A stretch of 9,740 bases of DNA from Eubacterium sp. GTDB taxonomy: Bacteria; Bacillota; Clostridia; Oscillospirales; Acutalibacteraceae. The notes under the pieces are model-generated. The model was not told the DNA's origin. It was given only the letters and a program-made list of their open reading frames with translations, and made no database searches. The position numbers and the translations under genes were made by a program. This document shows, in pieces, positions 6,821-9,740 of this stretch. The stretch is from NCBI GenBank assembly GCA_029052085.1, contig JAIDJS010000049.1:1-9740 (forward strand), given 5' to 3'. Position 1 is the first letter of the stretch. Each line of letters opens with the position of its first letter.

Positions 6821-6849
6821 AAACCACGAACAATGAATGTTCGTGGTTT
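6821..6849 (-). terminator. Hairpin terminator, mainly for the VanW-like gene
   Basis: A perfect 12-bp stem AAACCACGAACA / TGTTCGTGGTTT with a 5-base loop. Read on the minus strand, the run of T at the end of the stem continues as TTTTTCATTT, a normal intrinsic terminator for the gene ending at 6905. Read on the plus strand it is followed only by TTTGCTTCG, so it would be weaker for the GNAT gene that ends at 6764. Confidence 0.75.
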
Positions 6850-6877
6850 GCTTCGTTATAGTGATTAAATTTAAATG

Positions 6878-6893
6878 GTAGGGGTTATTTTTT
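6878..6893. repeat. Right 16-bp inverted repeat, GTAGGGGTTATTTTTT
   Basis: This is the exact reverse complement of 6177-6192, placed 11 bp beyond the stop codon of the convergent VanW-like gene and 28 bp from the hairpin at 6821-6849. Seen from either converging gene, the order is stop codon, AAAAAATAACCCCTAC, spacer, hairpin. Confidence 0.85.
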
Positions 6894-6904
6894 TAGGTTT
6901 ATGA

Positions 6905-8623
6905 TTAGTATTTTGAGTAAGCAGTATAGTTTACCTTTTTATTTACAGTTCTCTTTAACGTAAAGTTTTTGCCGTTTTGTGTTACTTTCAATGAAACTGC
7001 AGGCGGAGCAGCTTTAACATTTGTGTAAAAGCTGCAGGTAATTTTACCATTTTTAACGGTCATTACAACTTTAATCGGATATTTGGTGGTGTTTTTCCAT
7101 TTGAAATCCTGAACGGTTTCATAAATTGCAGCATCTCTTCCAAGCGGAACATAGGATACTCGCTTATTATGCTGATGCCTTTCAACAATTCCGACATTGG
7201 CATTCAGTGCACAGTTAAACATTGTTGAAGCAACCTGACAGATTCCTCCGCCGATGCCGGTTCCCGATTCATTAAAAACTGCTGCAGGCTTATATCCTTT
7301 GGCTTTGGTTCTCGGACCTACAACCTTATTGAATGAAAATGTCTGTCCCGGCTGAATAATTGTACCTGATATTGCCTTTGAAGCTATTTTCAGATTTGTT
7401 GTTCTGTTTACATTCTTTTCGTCATAATAAGATGAGTATGATTTATAAAGATTGGAATAGCTTGTGCTTATCGGAGAGCAGTATGCACCATAGTATGTTT
7501 TATTTTTGTATGTATAGTATGCTCTTATTTTTACATAGTAGGTTGAATTCTTTTTAACATTTTTAATGCTGAATGCTGTTTTGGAAGATCCCGGAACATT
7601 AACAGTTTTTGCATTTTTAAAATTTTTATCTGTACTGTATGCAATTCTGTAGCCCGAGGATCTTGTTTTTTTCCAGTTTACTTTGATTGTTGTTCCGCTT
7701 TTCGTAACGGATGTCAGGGTTACCTTTGCCGGATTTGTTGCTTCAATTACAACTGAGCTGTATTCTCCGTAATAAATGGTTTTACCATCGCTTAATTGTT
7801 TATATGCCCGCATTTTGAAATTGTAAGCAGTTGATGAATCCAGTCCGGTTACTTTATAGCTTGTTTTGTCGGCAGATACTTTTTTTACCTGAACATATTT
7901 TTTGTTAACCCCATCATATCTTACAATCTGATATCCTGTAATATTCGTTAGCTTAGACCAGCTTAAAGTAATGCTGTTCGTTGTTTTGCTTTTTGCTTTA
8001 AATCCTGTTACTTTCTTGGGCAGAATCTTAAAGGTCTTTTTTATTGATCCGGTAAAATTCTTTGTACCTACAGCTGTAACGGTAGCTTTTCCTACATTCT
8101 TGTTGGCAGAATATTTAACCTCAAATTCGGTTTTATGAACAAGCTTAATCTTTTTGCCATTCTTATTCCAATATACAGAAATAGTAGGATAGATGTTTTT
8201 TCCTGTATATACAGCACTTGTGTAATTCAGAGAGGCTGAAAATGCTTTATCTGAAATATTTAACGGCTTTATAGTAAATGATTTGCTCAGGCTGCCGCTA
8301 TATTTATTTTTAAACACAATTTTAACTGAAGCTTTTCCTGCGTTTCTGTTGTTAGAATAACTGACATCATAATCTTTACCTTTAGTAAGTGTAACTTTTT
8401 TACCTTCAGTATCTGTAAAAATAACAGTAGGTGTTGGTTTTATATCACCGGCATTATAGGTAAAAGAGGATGCTTTTAGCTTTATAACTGTATTTTCACT
8501 TGTTACAGCGATTGCCGTATCCTCCGTGATGTCCGTCGCATCTTCTGCATAAGCATTGAATGCAAAAGCAGTACAGACCGCTATAATAAATAATGCTAAA
8601 ACAATTGAGATTTTCCTTTTCAT
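6905..8623 (-). CDS. Exported VanW-domain protein with Ig-like and fibronectin III modules
   Basis: The 572-residue protein begins with a signal peptide (MKRKISIVLALFIIAV... ending near AYA at 24-26). Two Ig-like repeats of the kind common in clostridial surface proteins follow (about 47-119 and 128-202, each with DY/EFxVxYSxNxNxGKAxV and a closing FxI). Two fibronectin type III modules come next (about 203-296 and 297-387), then a VanW domain (about 397-533) with GGGICQVAST (458-467) and ERHQHNKRVSYVPLGRDA (481-498). VanW is named from vancomycin-resistance clusters, but its activity is not established and most carriers are not resistance genes. The protein is lysine-rich with no LPXTG or C-terminal membrane anchor, so it may be held to the wall by charge or released. 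ATG 8623 is chosen over ATG 8638, which overlaps the ribosome binding site. It lies 61 bp after the peptidase gene, probably in one transcript. Confidence 0.88.
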   Translation of the reverse strand: MKRKISIVLALFIIAVCTAFAFNAYAEDATDITEDTAIAVTSENTVIKLKASSFTYNAGDIKPTPTVIFTDTEGKKVTLTKGKDYDVSYSNNRNAGKASVKIVFKNKYSGSLSKSFTIKPLNISDKAFSASLNYTSAVYTGKNIYPTISVYWNKNGKKIKLVHKTEFEVKYSANKNVGKATVTAVGTKNFTGSIKKTFKILPKKVTGFKAKSKTTNSITLSWSKLTNITGYQIVRYDGVNKKYVQVKKVSADKTSYKVTGLDSSTAYNFKMRAYKQLSDGKTIYYGEYSSVVIEATNPAKVTLTSVTKSGTTIKVNWKKTRSSGYRIAYSTDKNFKNAKTVNVPGSSKTAFSIKNVKKNSTYYVKIRAYYTYKNKTYYGAYCSPISTSYSNLYKSYSSYYDEKNVNRTTNLKIASKAISGTIIQPGQTFSFNKVVGPRTKAKGYKPAAVFNESGTGIGGGICQVASTMFNCALNANVGIVERHQHNKRVSYVPLGRDAAIYETVQDFKWKNTTKYPIKVVMTVKNGKITCSFYTNVKAAPPAVSLKVTQNGKNFTLKRTVNKKVNYTAYSKY

Positions 8624-8630
8624 AATTATA

Positions 8631-8635
8631 CTCCT
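8631..8635 (-). promoter_or_regulatory. Ribosome binding site fixing the start of the VanW-like gene
   Basis: AGGAG on the minus strand is 7 bases upstream of ATG 8623. The earlier in-frame ATG at 8638 directly abuts this site and has no site of its own. Starting at 8623 also gives a normal signal peptide, MKRKISIVLALF. Confidence 0.85.
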
Positions 8636-8684
8636 CATAAATTCATCATATGATAAATAATAATCATTATGTTCTGTTATTATT

Positions 8685-9740
8685 CTAAATGATTAATAAA
8701 TTCTTGTCCACAGTGGAAATATTTCTGCATCCATTTTCCGTAACAATGCAAACATCTTCGATTCTGATTCCGAATTTATCCGGTATATAAATGCCGGGTT
8801 CAACCGAAGTAACATTTCCGGTTTCAAATACATCTTTGCTCTTTGGTGAAGAAGAATAACCCTCGTGTATATCGAGTCCTACTCCATGCCCAAGCGAGTG
8901 CCTGAAATATTTTCCCATTTTCTGTTCTTCAAGCACATTATAAGCCGCTTGATAAACATCAGCACACCTAATACCGCTTTTTAATGCACTGATTCCTGCA
9001 AGCTGGGCTTTTAAGACAAGACTGTACATTTCTTTCATTTCATCCGTTGCACTTTCAACAGCTATTGTTCGCGTCATATCCGAATGATACCCCTTGTAGG
9101 TTGCACCAAAATCAAACAAAACAAAATCTCCGCGTTCTATGCTTTTATCACTCGGAACGCCGTGGGGCAGGGAGGTGTGCGCTCCCGACAACAGAATTGT
9201 TGAAAAAGACAATCCGTCCGAACCGTTTTTTGCCATTAAATAATCAAAATGAGCCTGAAGCTCCTTTTCGCTTTTTCCTGCTTTAACGAAATTAAGAAGC
9301 TCAATAAAGCTTTTTTCAGCAATATCATTTGCCTGAATCATCAAATCAATTTCTTCTTCTGATTTAACATTCCTGATTTTCATCAGTCTGTCATCTATAC
9401 CGATAAAAGCACATTGTGTTGCTTCTTTAAAAATATTGAATGATTTCAGCGTTATGGTTTCGTTTTCATAGGCAATTGCTTTTACGGAATTTTTTTTACA
9501 AAGCTCGGTAACCGTATCTGAAAATTTACTTGCAGCTTCAATAACGGAAAGTCCTGTTTCTTTTGCATAATTCTCTGCCGCTTCCGTATATCTTGAATCA
9601 ACTATGTGATAGCTGTTTCCGTTTTTTAATAACAGTACCACACCCTCGCTCGGTGAAAATCCGCAAAGGTAATGCATATTGCTTTCATTTAATAAAAGTA
9701 AGGCATCACAGCTTAAATCTTTGATCAACTGAAGACATTT
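8685..9740 (-). CDS. M24-family Xaa-Pro aminopeptidase-type metallopeptidase, 5' end outside window
   Basis: The frame is open through base 9740 (reading K-C-L-Q-L-I-K-D-L-S), so the gene begins beyond the window. The TTG codon at 9726-9728 is a poor start candidate and lies within what looks like the first helix. Such enzymes are cytoplasmic and remove an N-terminal residue preceding proline, using two metal ions. The N-terminal non-catalytic domain covers about the first 120 residues. The pita-bread catalytic domain has all five metal ligands, counted from that TTG: Asp206 in FDFGAT, Asp217 in SDMTRT, His281 in GHGVG, Glu310 in VEPGIY and Glu324 in RIEDV. His189 in LPHG is also conserved. 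Nearly the whole protein is present (351 codons visible). It is followed by the VanW-like gene on the same strand. Prolidase activity on dipeptides is an alternative that cannot be excluded. Confidence 0.92.
   Translation of the reverse strand, partial: KCLQLIKDLSCDALLLLNESNMHYLCGFSPSEGVVLLLKNGNSYHIVDSRYTEAAENYAKETGLSVIEAASKFSDTVTELCKKNSVKAIAYENETITLKSFNIFKEATQCAFIGIDDRLMKIRNVKSEEEIDLMIQANDIAEKSFIELLNFVKAGKSEKELQAHFDYLMAKNGSDGLSFSTILLSGAHTSLPHGVPSDKSIERGDFVLFDFGATYKGYHSDMTRTIAVESATDEMKEMYSLVLKAQLAGISALKSGIRCADVYQAAYNVLEEQKMGKYFRHSLGHGVGLDIHEGYSSSPKSKDVFETGNVTSVEPGIYIPDKFGIRIEDVCIVTENGCRNISTVDKNLLII

Larger units (their letters stand above)
6177..6893. other. 717-bp inverted-repeat-bounded segment carrying a GNAT gene
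   Basis: Perfect 16-bp inverted repeats form the outer edges, pointing inward like transposon ends. Inside each lies a spacer (25 bp left, 28 bp right) and then a strong hairpin whose arms begin AAACCA and end TGGTTT. The middle holds one promoter-like sequence and the acetyltransferase gene. A TA dinucleotide borders each outer end (6176-6177 and 6894-6895), as for some small non-autonomous elements, but no transposase is present. It could be a small mobile cassette, an invertible segment, or simply two copies of a motif that accompanies terminators in this genome. The repeats are certain; the nature of the unit is open. Confidence 0.4.

Noticed and set aside
7360..7557. A 65-codon plus-strand frame inside the VanW-like gene.
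   Set aside because: It is antisense to the conserved fibronectin/VanW coding region, with no ribosome site and no domain.
6905..8623. Vancomycin-resistance determinant because of the VanW domain.
   Set aside because: There are no vanS/R/H/A/X-type neighbours, and VanW domains are widespread in Firmicutes without resistance.
8624..8684. A promoter in the 61-bp gap before the VanW-like gene (TATGAT on the minus strand).
   Set aside because: A -10-like hexamer exists in very AT-rich DNA, but I find no -35 match at proper spacing; co-transcription with the peptidase gene is simpler.
9726..9728. TTG as the start codon of the M24 peptidase.
   Set aside because: The frame stays open to the window edge, leaving no room to see a ribosome site, and homologous proteins usually have several residues before this helix; the gene is better treated as 5'-truncated by the window.

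Overview
The window is AT-rich, with TAA/TAG stops, GAGG-type ribosome binding sites and TTGACA/TATAAT promoter boxes. Its gene set (AGCS amino-acid symporter, enoate-reductase-type flavoenzyme, CsoR-controlled copper ATPase, VanW-domain exported protein, M24 peptidase) points to the chromosome of an anaerobic Firmicute, most likely a gut Clostridia member (Oscillospiraceae/Ruminococcaceae-like). That placement is inferred from protein style and composition; no marker gene is present.

Layout. (1) 1-3300, plus strand: the 3' part of a sodium/alanine-type symporter gene, then 28 bp later a full 690-residue NADH:flavin oxidoreductase / 2,4-dienoyl-CoA-reductase-type protein, closed by a strong intrinsic terminator. 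The pair looks like one transcript. (2) 3301-6256, plus strand: a copper-homeostasis operon. A consensus promoter carries two 17-bp CsoR operators and drives csoR and then copA, with a terminator after copA. The copA frame runs on into a second heavy-metal-associated domain that looks like an in-frame fused copZ; the junction retains a good ribosome binding site and an ATG. (3) 6177-6893: a GNAT acetyltransferase gene in a 717-bp segment bounded by perfect 16-bp inverted repeats, each followed on the inner side by a hairpin terminator. (4) 6905-9740, minus strand: an M24 Xaa-Pro-type aminopeptidase whose 5' end is outside the window, followed by an exported VanW-domain protein with Ig-like and fibronectin III modules. 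These two genes converge on the copper operon, with the GNAT segment between.

How the parts work together. Apo-CsoR should hold the copper promoter closed. Cu(I) bound at Cys45/His70/Cys74 should release it, giving more CsoR and the Cu(I)-exporting ATPase. The C-terminal metal-binding domain may be delivered both fused to the pump and, through the internal start, as a free chaperone. The remaining genes have no visible functional link to copper.

I see no rRNA, tRNA, CRISPR array, transposase or obvious riboswitch. The points most worth a second look are the copA/copZ junction (A6 tract, -1-frame stop, internal start) and the inverted-repeat-bounded GNAT segment. Neither amounts to a clearly new multi-gene system.
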